Assembly (NCBI RefSeq): GCF_024213665.1
Contig: NZ_JANAVP010000026.1
Coordinates: 1-64,000, forward strand
Direction of reading: 5' to 3'
DNA from: Streptomyces sp. A3M-1-3
Lineage (GTDB): Bacteria > Actinomycetota > Actinomycetes > Streptomycetales > Streptomycetaceae
Length of the DNA stretch: 64,000 nucleotides
Shown here one piece after another: positions 56,293 through 64,000 of this stretch. Made by a program: the position numbers and the translations under genes. The notes beneath the pieces were generated by a model. That model was not told the DNA's origin and did no database searches. It saw nothing but the letters and a program-made list of their open reading frames with translations. Every line of letters starts with the position of its first letter. Position 1 is the first letter of the stretch.

Positions 56293-57651
56293 TCAGCGTG
56301 TACGGCTGGCTGCGACCGCCGGGATAGTCGGCGGTGCGGTGCCCAGGTTCGTCCTGCGTTCGCGGCCCGTGGTCTGCGCCCGGCGGCTGCCGGTTCCCTG
56401 GGCGAGGTTCTCGGCCAGGTGGGCCAGCAGCGAACTGGGGGTGCGCGGGGACGCGGTGAGGGTCCAGGTGGGGCGGTCGGCGTTCGGGCCGGCCCAGACG
56501 GTCCAGGTCGCGAGGGTCTGGTTCGGGTGCTGGGCGGCGAAGGCGTCGAACTGGACTCCCGCGTCTGCCGCAGGGGACGTCCAGCGGATCCAGCGCCCGT
56601 CCACGGTGTGCTTCCATCCGGCCTCGGAGAGGGGCCGCGTGGCGGCGGTGACGGTCCTTTCGTCCACCGGGGCGCTGACGGCTGTGTCCCAGCCGTCGCC
56701 GTCGGCGAGGTGATCCAGCAGTTCCTGCAGCACGGGGGCTGGGGTGGCGCCGGTCGTGGTGAGCACCCACATGCGGTCGGAGACCGGTGTCTCGTACGCC
56801 GCCACCGTCCATGCGGTCTCGTGGGCGGGGGCTTCGTGGGTGCGCTCGATGCGCAGGGTCTGGGATTCGTGGATGGCGTGAGTCGTCTCGTCGGACCAGG
56901 TGCGCCACTTCTCCCAATCGCCGTGTGCATCCAGGAAGGCGTCGAGCAGGGCGTCGTGGTCGCCGGCATCGGCCAGGTAGGCCGGAACGGTCTCCGGCTC
57001 CGGGCGGGACGGTGCGGGCTTGGCTGCGGTGAGGCCGAAGGTGGCGCGGGCCTCGGCGGCGGCGCGTTCGGTGTCGGTCAGGGGCGCCGCGCCGGGGCGC
57101 ATGTCGGCGGTGTGGACCTTCTCGAAGGCGAGCAGGGCCTGGGCGGGCGAGTCGAAGGTGTCGGCGACCTGGCGCAGGTGGTCCTCGCCGTGGAGGTAGA
57201 TGGACTTGCCGTTGCGGCCGAGGTAGGTGCCGACCGCGACGGTGGTGTGGCCGTCGTGGGCGTGGGCGTGGATGAGGAGCTGGCCGTGGCGGATGTCGTC
57301 GTGGATCTTCTGGGCTTCGTTGGAGACCCTGCGGATTTCGCTGCGGGTGCACCAGGGCATCGGGTAGTTGGCCCAGGTCCATTCCTCGTCCATGGCCTCC
57401 CGGAGCCGAGGGGTGATCTCGACGGTTATACCTTCGGCGGACAGGTGCTTGGCTGCGTCCTCGGCCCAGTAGGGCTCCTCGTGGTCGATGCGGACCAGGA
57501 CCAGGACGTTCTCGGCGACGACGGTCCAGTCGGCTGCCTCAAGACCCATGAGAGCGATGCGGGCCTGGGCGCCGGTCAGGACCGCGGTCACGGAGCTGGG
57601 GTGAGTGGGGTGGGTGTCGAGGCGGACGTGGGCGTCGATGGGGGGAGTCAC
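56293..57651 (-). CDS. DUF317 domain protein
   Basis: A 452-residue soluble protein with DUF317-type segments (TWTLTASPRTPSSLLAHLAE, and a related WVLTTTGATPAPVLQELLDH). The family is found almost only on Streptomyces integrative elements and plasmids, with unknown function. The GTG start is at 57651. It is the most downstream gene of a long minus-strand set and follows a hairpin. Confidence 0.82.
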   Translation of the reverse strand: MTPPIDAHVRLDTHPTHPSSVTAVLTGAQARIALMGLEAADWTVVAENVLVLVRIDHEEPYWAEDAAKHLSAEGITVEITPRLREAMDEEWTWANYPMPWCTRSEIRRVSNEAQKIHDDIRHGQLLIHAHAHDGHTTVAVGTYLGRNGKSIYLHGEDHLRQVADTFDSPAQALLAFEKVHTADMRPGAAPLTDTERAAAEARATFGLTAAKPAPSRPEPETVPAYLADAGDHDALLDAFLDAHGDWEKWRTWSDETTHAIHESQTLRIERTHEAPAHETAWTVAAYETPVSDRMWVLTTTGATPAPVLQELLDHLADGDGWDTAVSAPVDERTVTAATRPLSEAGWKHTVDGRWIRWTSPAADAGVQFDAFAAQHPNQTLATWTVWAGPNADRPTWTLTASPRTPSSLLAHLAENLAQGTGSRRAQTTGRERRTNLGTAPPTIPAVAASRTR

Positions 57652-57671
57652 GTGGGGGTGTCGTCTCTTCT

Positions 57672-57705
57672 GCCGGTGGCCGGACCTTCGGGTCCGGCCA
57701 CCGGC
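57672..57705. terminator. Perfect hairpin with TTCG tetraloop
   Basis: GCCGGTGGCCGGACC, loop TTCG, GGTCCGGCCACCGGC: a 15-bp perfect stem between the DnaB-like stop (57718) and the DUF317 start (57651). UUCG-type loops are unusually stable. On the minus strand it lies inside the operon, so it may be an attenuator or processing site as well as a terminator. Confidence 0.75.
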
Positions 57706-57717
57706 GTATGCAGGGTG

Positions 57718-58836
57718 TTATCGGGTTGCTCGCGCAGCGCGGGCGGTGTGCGCGGCCGTGGTGGTCGGTGGGCCGGCGCGGGTGGTAGGCGCCGGGCGCG
57801 GTCGCTGCGGCGGGACCGTTCCGGTGGCGTGCTGCCAGCGGGTACGAACGGCGCCGATGTCGGCGAGGGATCGGCGGGCGCCGACGACGAGTTGGAACGG
57901 GGTGTTCGCCGGGTCGCCGGCATACGCCTCGATGCGCCGGCCCGTGTGGTCGGCGGTGGCCAGGAGGGAACGCTGCAGGGCGCGCTCGCCCCAGTGCTCT
58001 ACGGAACCAGCCGGTTCGGCCAGCAGGCGGAGCACTTCGCCCGGGTTGTTTCCGTCGTCCAACACACCGCGCTGCTGGGCCTCCCACAAGACGGTGACGG
58101 GGTCGACGGGCTCGCGGCGCCGGGCGAGGGTGGTCAGGCACTGCCACAGGCTGGCGTGCAGCGGCAGGGTGAGGTCGTCGGGGAGCAGCCACCGAATGGA
58201 GTCGATGTCGGCGGGGTGGGCGGTAGCGGTGGCGAGCAGCAGCTGCTCCTCCTCGACCGCATCGGTGCGGTCGGGCGCGATGGCTGGCGGCGTTTCCGGG
58301 GTGCGGGGCAGGACTCCGGCGCGCGGCGGGAAGCGGCTCGCGATGTCGTCCACGACCGCGGCGAGTGCGTCGGCCTCGGCGAGCACCGTCTGGATGGGGT
58401 GCGGGAGGGAGGCATCGTGGACGGTCTGGACGAGGCGTTCGGCGGCCGTCTGCAGCCGGCGGCGGGCGTGTTCGGCCTCGACCATCCGCGCGTAGGCCGG
58501 TGCGTGGCGGGGCCAGGGACAGACCTGGACGAGGGTGTGCAGGTACGAGGCGGTCAGTCCGCGCGCCTGCCCGCGTCCCTTGGCGAGCACGCGGTCGAGC
58601 CATTTGGTGTTCTTCGCGTGCTCGGCGGGGTTGGGCGGAGGCAGGGTGCTGATCGCGGCGAAGAGGGCGGCGTGCGCGGCGGTGGAGAAGGAGTCGGCGG
58701 CGATGCCGGTCACGTCGCCGAGACGGTGCGGGTCGAGGAGGAGGGCGCCGAGGAGGGCCTGCTCGACGTGGAACACCGGCTGCGGCGGTGCGATGGCGTC
58801 GAGGTCGTCTTCGTCGGGTTCCGGGGTGTGGGGCAT
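57718..58836 (-). CDS. DnaB N-terminal-domain-like protein
   Basis: A 372-residue protein with two helical DnaB-N-like repeats (VFHVEQALLGALLLDPHRLG near the start; EEEQLLLATATAHPADIDS near 200) but no helicase ATPase core. Such proteins occur on actinomycete integrative elements and probably bind primase or helicase during element replication. Its ATG overlaps the methyltransferase TGA (TGATG). The C-terminus is Pro/Thr-rich. Confidence 0.75.
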   Translation of the reverse strand: MPHTPEPDEDDLDAIAPPQPVFHVEQALLGALLLDPHRLGDVTGIAADSFSTAAHAALFAAISTLPPPNPAEHAKNTKWLDRVLAKGRGQARGLTASYLHTLVQVCPWPRHAPAYARMVEAEHARRRLQTAAERLVQTVHDASLPHPIQTVLAEADALAAVVDDIASRFPPRAGVLPRTPETPPAIAPDRTDAVEEEQLLLATATAHPADIDSIRWLLPDDLTLPLHASLWQCLTTLARRREPVDPVTVLWEAQQRGVLDDGNNPGEVLRLLAEPAGSVEHWGERALQRSLLATADHTGRRIEAYAGDPANTPFQLVVGARRSLADIGAVRTRWQHATGTVPPQRPRPAPTTRAGPPTTTAAHTARAARATR

Positions 58837-60110
58837 CAGGCGGCGAGGGTGAAGTCGTCGGGGTCGAGGGTGACGCCGAGGTGTGGGGCGAGGAGGTGGC
58901 CGGCGAGCAATGGGGGTACGGCGTTGCCGATCTGCGAGAACTGCTGGCCCTTGTTGCCGGCCCAGGGGTAGTCGGCGGGGAAGGTCTGCAGGAGGCCAGC
59001 CTCGCGGGCGGTGATCCGGATCGGCTCCGGTACCGCCGGCGCGTCCGTGCCCTTCTCGTCCGTGTCCTTGGTCGGAGCCGAGGCCGGTTCGGCGACCCAG
59101 GTGCACTCGTTCGCCCGGTGCCCGAAGAACAGCGTGCCTGCCGGCTCGGACAGCGGACGGACGGTGGCGTTGGCCTGGTTGTTGCTGCGCAGGGACCAGG
59201 ACCAGCGGTGCGCCTCGGCGGTGAACGTCGGAGCCGGAGCGTCGGCGGCCCGGTTCTCGCGTATGCCGTGCCGGGCCTTCCAGCCAGCGCCTTCGCGGCG
59301 GGACTGCAGGACAACGCCGTCCGGCCGGGGCATCCATGTGCCGCGCTCTCGGGCGTCGGAGAGTGTCTTGCGGGAGCCCGACGGGAAGGGTTCGGGTCCG
59401 CCGCCGGCACAGACGGTGGGAACGGGCCGGTCGGTCGCACCCCACCCCAGTGCCTCGGCCATGCTGACCCAGCGGGCGCGGCCCGGCCCGAACAGCGATT
59501 CAGACTCGGCGACTTGGGAGTGCGTGGGAGTGGGAGGCTGTGCCGTGCGGACCCGGGAGGCGAGGAGGATCGCCCGCTTCCTGGTCTGCGGAACGCCGAA
59601 GTCGGCGGCGTTGACGATCCCGTACCAGACGGAGAACCCCCAGCCGCGCAGGACGGCCGCGTACTGCTTCCACAGCGGCAGGACGTCCGGCACCTCCTCC
59701 ATGGCCACCCAGTCGGGCTCGCCGACCGTGTTCAGAGCGTGCAGATAGCGCATGGGTTCGGCTGCGAGCAGGGAGCGCTCGTCGCGGCACGCGGCGAGGA
59801 GGCGTTCGCGGGTGTCACGTCCGGCGGCCAGATCCTCGACCGCCGCGTGCACCAGCGGCTGGTCGAGTAGGCCGAGGCGCTTGCCAGCCATGCTCCACGC
59901 CTGGCACGGCGGACTTGCGATCAGCCCCCGCGTCCGGCCGACCCACGGCCACGTCGGATACATCGCCACGTCGGTGCGGATCGTCAACTGGCCAGCCGCG
60001 GCACGGGTCTTACAGGCCCACTCGTCCCATTCCAGGCCGACGTCCCGCCCGCCCAGTACGGTCAGGGCGTGGCTCCAGCCGCCCGGCCCCGCGAAGAGGT
60101 CAAGTATCAA
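58836..60110 (-). CDS. DNA (cytosine-5-)-methyltransferase
   Basis: A 424-residue C5 methyltransferase with motif I DLFAGPGGWS, motif IV catalytic SPPCQAWS, motif VI MEEVPDV (a variant of ENV), motif VIII QTRKRAILLAS and motif X QIGNAVPP. No cognate restriction gene is adjacent, so it is probably an orphan protecting the element or marking DNA. It begins with TTG at 60110, overlapping the previous gene's TGA (TTGA), which indicates translational coupling. Confidence 0.92.
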   Translation of the reverse strand: MILDLFAGPGGWSHALTVLGGRDVGLEWDEWACKTRAAAGQLTIRTDVAMYPTWPWVGRTRGLIASPPCQAWSMAGKRLGLLDQPLVHAAVEDLAAGRDTRERLLAACRDERSLLAAEPMRYLHALNTVGEPDWVAMEEVPDVLPLWKQYAAVLRGWGFSVWYGIVNAADFGVPQTRKRAILLASRVRTAQPPTPTHSQVAESESLFGPGRARWVSMAEALGWGATDRPVPTVCAGGGPEPFPSGSRKTLSDARERGTWMPRPDGVVLQSRREGAGWKARHGIRENRAADAPAPTFTAEAHRWSWSLRSNNQANATVRPLSEPAGTLFFGHRANECTWVAEPASAPTKDTDEKGTDAPAVPEPIRITAREAGLLQTFPADYPWAGNKGQQFSQIGNAVPPLLAGHLLAPHLGVTLDPDDFTLAA

Positions 60111-61030
60111 GAAGCCAGCCCGAAGTCGTCCTGGGCCAGCGCGTCCGCGTCACCCGGGCACGCCCAGGGCGAGCAGCCGTCCACCACGCCGTGCTCCAGT
60201 TCCTCTGCGTCGGCCGGCTCGTCCTGGCGGGCTGCCCGTTCGGCGGCGGTGACGTGGTCGATCGGCGCCTCGTCGAGAGGGACGCGGGAGCGGTGAAGGA
60301 ATGCCTGGCCAAGCAGGTGGTTGCCGGTGGCGTTGGCGCGGGCGTTTCCCTTCCGGATCGCGGCGTCGAAGTCGACGACGTCCTGCCACTCGTCGGGGCT
60401 GGTGTCGCGGATGTGCCTCCACTGAGAATTTCCGTGGAAAGGACAGCCGAGGCACGACGATTTCGGGGTGTCCGCGAGACCGAGTGACGTCAGGTAGCGG
60501 ATGCAGTCGCTGCGGGACCATCCCATATCGATGAGGGGATGCAGGTTGCGCATGTAGCGGACGTCGGCGTCCTTGGCGCGGTGGAATTCATCCGTCGAAA
60601 TTCCCACCCACTGCTCGACGAACACGTCCTTCGGGATACGCCGAGGGTAGGGGTATCCGAGAATTTCGCGGACCTTTTTCTTGATCGGCTTGATTTTATA
60701 TTCACCCGTGCACTGGCGTCGGGTCATGCCCTGCTTCCCGTCCTTATTCAGGATGTAGAGAGGCATGGACGCGAACCTGTGATCCGGGTCGAGTGCGTCG
60801 TTGCGGATGTTTCCGGAAGAGGCGCGCAGTACCGGTATTCCTGCGGGTGCGGCGATCTCCTTTTCGAGACGGTCGAGGTGGGCGTATACGGCGGCGGGTT
60901 CCCAGCCGGTGTCGGCGAATATTGCGTAATCGACCTTCGGGAGGACCCCTTCGGCGGAGAGGGCGAGCATGGCGCTGGACTGAATCCCGGCGCCGAGGGA
61001 TATGGCAAGAAACTGCGGGGTGGTGGAAAT
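60107..61030 (-). CDS. Phosphoadenosine phosphosulfate reductase-like PP-loop protein
   Basis: A 307-residue adenine-nucleotide alpha hydrolase with a modified PP-loop (ISLGAGIQSSAML) and Cys motifs (RRQCTGEYK; SSCLGCPF). It belongs to the phage/plasmid PAPS-reductase-like group rather than assimilatory CysH. The best ribosome site (AGGA) precedes an ATT at 61030, a rare start. The first ATG in frame (60970) would cut into the PP-loop. It is coupled to the methyltransferase, so a role in nucleic-acid modification is possible. Confidence 0.8.
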   Translation of the reverse strand: MSTTPQFLAISLGAGIQSSAMLALSAEGVLPKVDYAIFADTGWEPAAVYAHLDRLEKEIAAPAGIPVLRASSGNIRNDALDPDHRFASMPLYILNKDGKQGMTRRQCTGEYKIKPIKKKVREILGYPYPRRIPKDVFVEQWVGISTDEFHRAKDADVRYMRNLHPLIDMGWSRSDCIRYLTSLGLADTPKSSCLGCPFHGNSQWRHIRDTSPDEWQDVVDFDAAIRKGNARANATGNHLLGQAFLHRSRVPLDEAPIDHVTAAERAARQDEPADAEELEHGVVDGCSPWACPGDADALAQDDFGLAS

Positions 61031-61083
61031 GGCGATTCCTGACGGGAGTGGAGGGAAAGAGAGCGCCGGTGTCCCGGGCGGGA

Positions 61084-61869
61084 TCAGCGAGGCCGGTGTT
61101 GGAGGGCTCGGGCGTAGGCGGCGACGAGGGCGCTCGCAGCGTCGGGGCCCCGGTCCAGGGCGCGGACCACGGGCGTGCCGATCACGACGGCGTCGACCAG
61201 AGGGGCGACGGCGGCGGCGAGAAGCGGGGTGGAGATGCCGACCCCGGAGACGACGGGGAGCGGGCTGGCCGAGCGCAGCCGCCGCACTGCGGCGGAGAGA
61301 GCTTCGAGGTCGAGGTGCCCGCGGTATCCGGTCGGCGCGGCACTGGCGGGGGCGTAGAGCCACCCGGACGCGGTCGCGCTGATCGCGCCGAGCTGCCGTT
61401 CGGTCGATGTGCGGGGCGCGAAGCGCGGGGCGGTGAGGCCGGCGGTGGCGGCGATCTCACGCCAGGTGTCGGCCGCCTCGTCGGGGAGGTCGACGACCAT
61501 CACGCCGGCGGCGCCCGTGTCGGCGAATGAGTGGGCCAGGCCCTCGGGCCCGTGCTGGGTGACGGCTTCCCAGTAGGTCATGACGACGGTCGGCGCGTGG
61601 CGGGCGGCGTGCTCGACCGCGCGGAGGGTGCGGTCGAGCACGTTCCCGTTGTGCAGGGCGCGGCGGTATGCGGACTGGATGACGGGGCCGTCGAGGAACG
61701 GCGTGTGGTGGGCCAGTCCGATCTCGAACACGTCGGTTCCCGACGAGGCGAGCCGTTCGAGGACCCGGCGCTCTGCGGTCGGCGGATGCAGGCCAGCGGG
61801 CACGAACACGCCCAGGGAGCAGCGCGGTTGGGCCAGGGTTGTCCGGAGGGCTTCGGTGGGAGCGGGCAC
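61084..61869 (-). CDS. Tryptophan synthase alpha subunit-like protein
   Basis: A 261-residue TIM barrel of the TrpA family. The two acid/base positions are retained (FEIGLAHHTPFLDGPVIQSA with Glu and Asp). Phosphate-binding regions are also recognisable (PVVSGVGISTP, VIGTPVVRAL). No trpB or trp operon is nearby. As cargo on an integrative element it may serve a special indole-3-glycerol-phosphate reaction or only share the fold. The start is GTG 61869. Confidence 0.82.
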   Translation of the reverse strand: MPAPTEALRTTLAQPRCSLGVFVPAGLHPPTAERRVLERLASSGTDVFEIGLAHHTPFLDGPVIQSAYRRALHNGNVLDRTLRAVEHAARHAPTVVMTYWEAVTQHGPEGLAHSFADTGAAGVMVVDLPDEAADTWREIAATAGLTAPRFAPRTSTERQLGAISATASGWLYAPASAAPTGYRGHLDLEALSAAVRRLRSASPLPVVSGVGISTPLLAAAVAPLVDAVVIGTPVVRALDRGPDAASALVAAYARALQHRPR

Positions 61870-61878
61870 GGCGTTGCT

Positions 61879-62499
61879 CTAGCGGCGGCGTCCCGCGAGC
61901 GGGGTGGGGGTACTCGCGGGGGTGGTGCCGGCTCCGCCCTGAGCCGCCGACTCGGGGGCCGTGTGCTGGGCTTTGGTCAGATCGGGCAGCGGCGGCTGGT
62001 GTTCAGGGTGGTCCTTCAGGTCCCGGGCGATGCCGGTTGCCGTGTAGTGGCAGCCGATCGCGCACAGGTCGAGGTGGTGGGCGGCGCCGGACAGGCTCTC
62101 GGCCAGGAGGGGCGCCGCTTCGGCGTGCCGAGCCTGGCGCACGGTGGCGTCGCCGACCGGCGGGCCGCCGGGAAATCCCGCAGCGTCCAGCGGGTTGGTG
62201 GCCACCATCGTCGACAGGTCCGCGGAGGCGAAGGCCGCGGCTTCGACGACGGAACTGAGCGTGTCCAGGGAGGATCGGCTGCCGGGCACGGTCGTGTACT
62301 GGCTGCCGTCGAGCACGGACAGACGGGTCAGGGTGCGCCCGATCAGCTCGTGGATGGCGAGGATCTTCGGAGCGACGTGCTGCAGCGTCTCGCTCCCTGG
62401 GGTGGCGTTCAACGCCTCGACGGTGGTGTGCAGGGCGGCGAAGTCGTCGCCGAGCTTTCGGAGGTGGTCGATCTGCAGGGAAAGGTCGATCTGACGCAT
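61879..62499 (-). CDS. Hypothetical protein of the integrative element
   Basis: A 206-residue protein (ATG 62499; begins MRQIDLSLQIDHLRKLGDDF). It is mainly helical, with an ESLSGAAHHLDLCAIGCHYT segment and a Pro/Thr-rich tail. No known domain was recognised. Its stop lies nine bases before the TrpA-like start, so it is in the same operon. Confidence 0.65.
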   Translation of the reverse strand: MRQIDLSLQIDHLRKLGDDFAALHTTVEALNATPGSETLQHVAPKILAIHELIGRTLTRLSVLDGSQYTTVPGSRSSLDTLSSVVEAAAFASADLSTMVATNPLDAAGFPGGPPVGDATVRQARHAEAAPLLAESLSGAAHHLDLCAIGCHYTATGIARDLKDHPEHQPPLPDLTKAQHTAPESAAQGGAGTTPASTPTPLAGRRR

Positions 62500-62529
62500 G
62501 ACGGTGTAAGGGGCCTCGAGGTGTAGGGG

Positions 62530-63120
62530 TCAGCGGGTGCGGCGCTGCGCCCGCGCGGCAGTCGGGCCAGCGAGCACCGCCTGGGAGGTGCGCCGGGCAG
62601 CGGTCGGAATTGCTGCGGGCGTCGGGATGCCGAGGTCGATGCGCACACCGAGTCCCTCGGCGTACAGGTGCGCTTCGGCGCGGACCACGGTGTTCACGGC
62701 CTCGCGCTCGCCCATGTCGGCGGGCAGTACGTGCCGGGCAGGGTCTTCGCTGGGGATGAAGCCGTGCTGCGTGAGGATGCCGCTCGCCTTGTCCGTGGCC
62801 GCTGTCGCGGTGACGGTTCCGTCGGCGAACCGGAAGTGCACGGCGGCCTTGGATATCGGGCCGCGGGTGGTGCTGGCGAGGTCGACAAAATCCATGGTGT
62901 GCGCCAGGAGCCCGTACATCGCCATACCGGCCCGCTCGTGCGCGTCCTCGGACGTGCCCGGCGGCAGCAGGTAGACGCTGCGGCCGTGGTCCTCGCGGGC
63001 GGTGAACCCGGCTCGGGTCAGGATGGCGTCGGCAGCGGGTATGCGGCGGTTGAGCACGGCGAACGTCCATCCGTCGTCGGCCGAGCCGATGAAGACATCA
63101 TGGTGGTCGGCGAAGGTCAC
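62530..63120 (-). CDS. Hypothetical protein of the integrative element
   Basis: A 196-residue soluble protein starting at GTG 63120 with AGGGA upstream (MTFADHHDVFIGSADDGWTF). It contains two related-looking blocks (RIPAADAILTRAGFTAREDH and KASGILTQHGFIPSEDPARH), suggesting an internal duplication. The function is unknown. It lies between the hydrolase and the 206-residue hypothetical in the same orientation. Confidence 0.65.
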   Translation of the reverse strand: MTFADHHDVFIGSADDGWTFAVLNRRIPAADAILTRAGFTAREDHGRSVYLLPPGTSEDAHERAGMAMYGLLAHTMDFVDLASTTRGPISKAAVHFRFADGTVTATAATDKASGILTQHGFIPSEDPARHVLPADMGEREAVNTVVRAEAHLYAEGLGVRIDLGIPTPAAIPTAARRTSQAVLAGPTAARAQRRTR

Positions 63121-63135
63121 GGAGTTCCCTGACGG

Positions 63136-63990
63136 TTAGCGTCTGGCCGCGGCGGTGATGCGGTCGGCGATGAGTTGCGGCTGGCGTAGCGGTAGGGCGT
63201 GGGTGGCATCCGGCACGATCTCCAGCTGAGCCTCGGGCAAGAGCTGCGCGAGGCGGCGGGTTTCGTCTGCAGGGATGTGGGCGTCCTGCTCGCCGGCCAG
63301 GATCTGGACCCGCTGCCCCAGCGCTTGCAGCGGTGCCGGGTCGTGGTGCTGCTGGGTGAGGTCGTTCCACAGGGCTGCGATGTCGGCTGTGGGCAGGGCG
63401 TGGAGCCCTTGCCGGCACGGCAGCGGCTGAGGCGATGCGCCTCGTGTGGTGGGTGGGCGCAGTGTCCAGCGGCTGGTGGCGGGCAGCTGCCGTCGGACGG
63501 TGTCGAGTAGCCGGGGTGCGCGGGTGCAGGCGGTGGCCAGCAGGTCACGGCTGCCGGCGAGGAGGGCTTGCCCGGCTCCGTTGCCGGTGCGGGTGCTCAG
63601 ACCACCGGGGGGCGGGGAGACCAGTACGAGCCCGCTGATCCGGGGCGCGAGACGCGGGTGGCGGGCGGTCAGCCGCATAAGCGTCATGGCGCCCATGGAA
63701 TGCCCGGCCAGCACGAGAGACCTGCGTGGCGCGGCGTGGCCGATGAGGTGTGCGAGGTCGTCAGCGAGCTGGTCCAGGGTGAGTGGGGCGGCTCCTCGGG
63801 TGGAGTGGCCGTGGCCGCGTTGGTCGTAGCGCACGACGCGCAGGTTCTGCTCGGTCAGCAGCGGCACATGGCGGCGCCAGAGGGCGGAGGTGACGGAGAG
63901 ACCGTGGACGAGGACCACGGTCCCCGGACCGTCGGCCGGGCCTTCGATGTGCGTGGAGAGCTGAGTGCCGTCTGGGAGCGGTACGGCCAA
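63136..63990 (-). CDS. Alpha/beta hydrolase (5' end may lie beyond the window)
   Basis: At least 284 residues of an alpha/beta hydrolase: oxyanion region VVLVHGLSVTSALW, nucleophile elbow AGHSMGAMT (Ser), acid in GEQDAHIPADE and catalytic His in PDATHALPL. A TTG at 63990 is the last possible start inside the window, but the frame stays open to the window edge, so the true start may be further right. The substrate is unknown. Confidence 0.85.
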   Translation of the reverse strand: MAVPLPDGTQLSTHIEGPADGPGTVVLVHGLSVTSALWRRHVPLLTEQNLRVVRYDQRGHGHSTRGAAPLTLDQLADDLAHLIGHAAPRRSLVLAGHSMGAMTLMRLTARHPRLAPRISGLVLVSPPPGGLSTRTGNGAGQALLAGSRDLLATACTRAPRLLDTVRRQLPATSRWTLRPPTTRGASPQPLPCRQGLHALPTADIAALWNDLTQQHHDPAPLQALGQRVQILAGEQDAHIPADETRRLAQLLPEAQLEIVPDATHALPLRQPQLIADRITAAARR

Positions 63991-64000
63991 CTGCCGTGCC

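Noticed and set aside
56419..58971. An 850-codon plus-strand frame over the DUF317 and DnaB-like genes
   Set aside because: Low-complexity Gly/Val/Arg sequence antisense to two clear genes; GC-bias shadow.
58836..60110. A complete restriction-modification system
   Set aside because: No restriction endonuclease lies next to the methyltransferase; the GIY-YIG gene is 14 kb away, on the other strand and frameshifted.

Overview
The window is Streptomyces-type chromosomal DNA. It is high in GC, uses many GTG starts, and begins inside a 5S rRNA gene. It then carries the actinobacterial block of CDP-alcohol phosphatidyltransferase, mannose-1-P guanylyltransferase fusion, DUF881, small basic protein, DUF881, FHA, FtsR-type MerR, bifunctional nuclease, second MerR, DinB, PRC-barrel and GcvP. 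The order matches the mycobacterial pgsA2-garA-gcvB neighbourhood except that gcvH is missing. The species cannot be named from the window.

Positions 1 to about 30.57 kb look like conserved chromosome. After the cell-envelope/division and glycine-cleavage block (gcvP has a tandem glycine riboswitch) come small metabolic and regulatory units: a glutamate-cysteine ligase homologue, a CPBP protease, PhzF, PadR, SRPBCC, Clp-N, three EamA exporters, a MarR/haloalkane-dehalogenase-type pair with a palindromic intergenic operator, a MocR regulator with a leaderless promoter, LysR, two PNPOx-like proteins, an isochorismatase-fold protein and a Rieske lipoprotein.

At about 30,573 a HipA-like kinase gene is cut after 35 codons and unrelated DNA follows. 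I read this as the left edge of a genomic island that runs to the window end. It holds (a) a membrane Ser/Thr kinase and a two-gene Gabija anti-phage system (gajA, gajB); (b) decayed genes, direct repeats and a 30-bp tandem duplication; (c) a vWA / PP2C / kinase-HhH triad of the TerY-P (YegL-YegK-YegI) type; (d) a frameshifted GIY-YIG gene and remnants of an arsM gene; (e) a 1,732-residue nuclease-NACHT STAND ATPase with a large C-terminal repeat region, likely a defence sensor; (f) a tRNA-Arg half-gene and a DUF5655-type nuclease; (g) a compact unit of a 58-residue Cys-free peptide, JmjC oxygenase, aldo/keto reductase and APH-type kinase, which may be an undescribed peptide-modification system; (h) a minus-strand cargo/replication module of an actinomycete integrative element (DUF317, DnaB-N-like protein, C5 DNA methyltransferase, PAPS-reductase-like protein, TrpA-like protein, two unknowns and an alpha/beta hydrolase).

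No integrase, transposase or conjugation ATPase lies in the window, so the island's right end and mobility genes should lie beyond 64 kb. Functions are read from motifs and context only; no database search was run.
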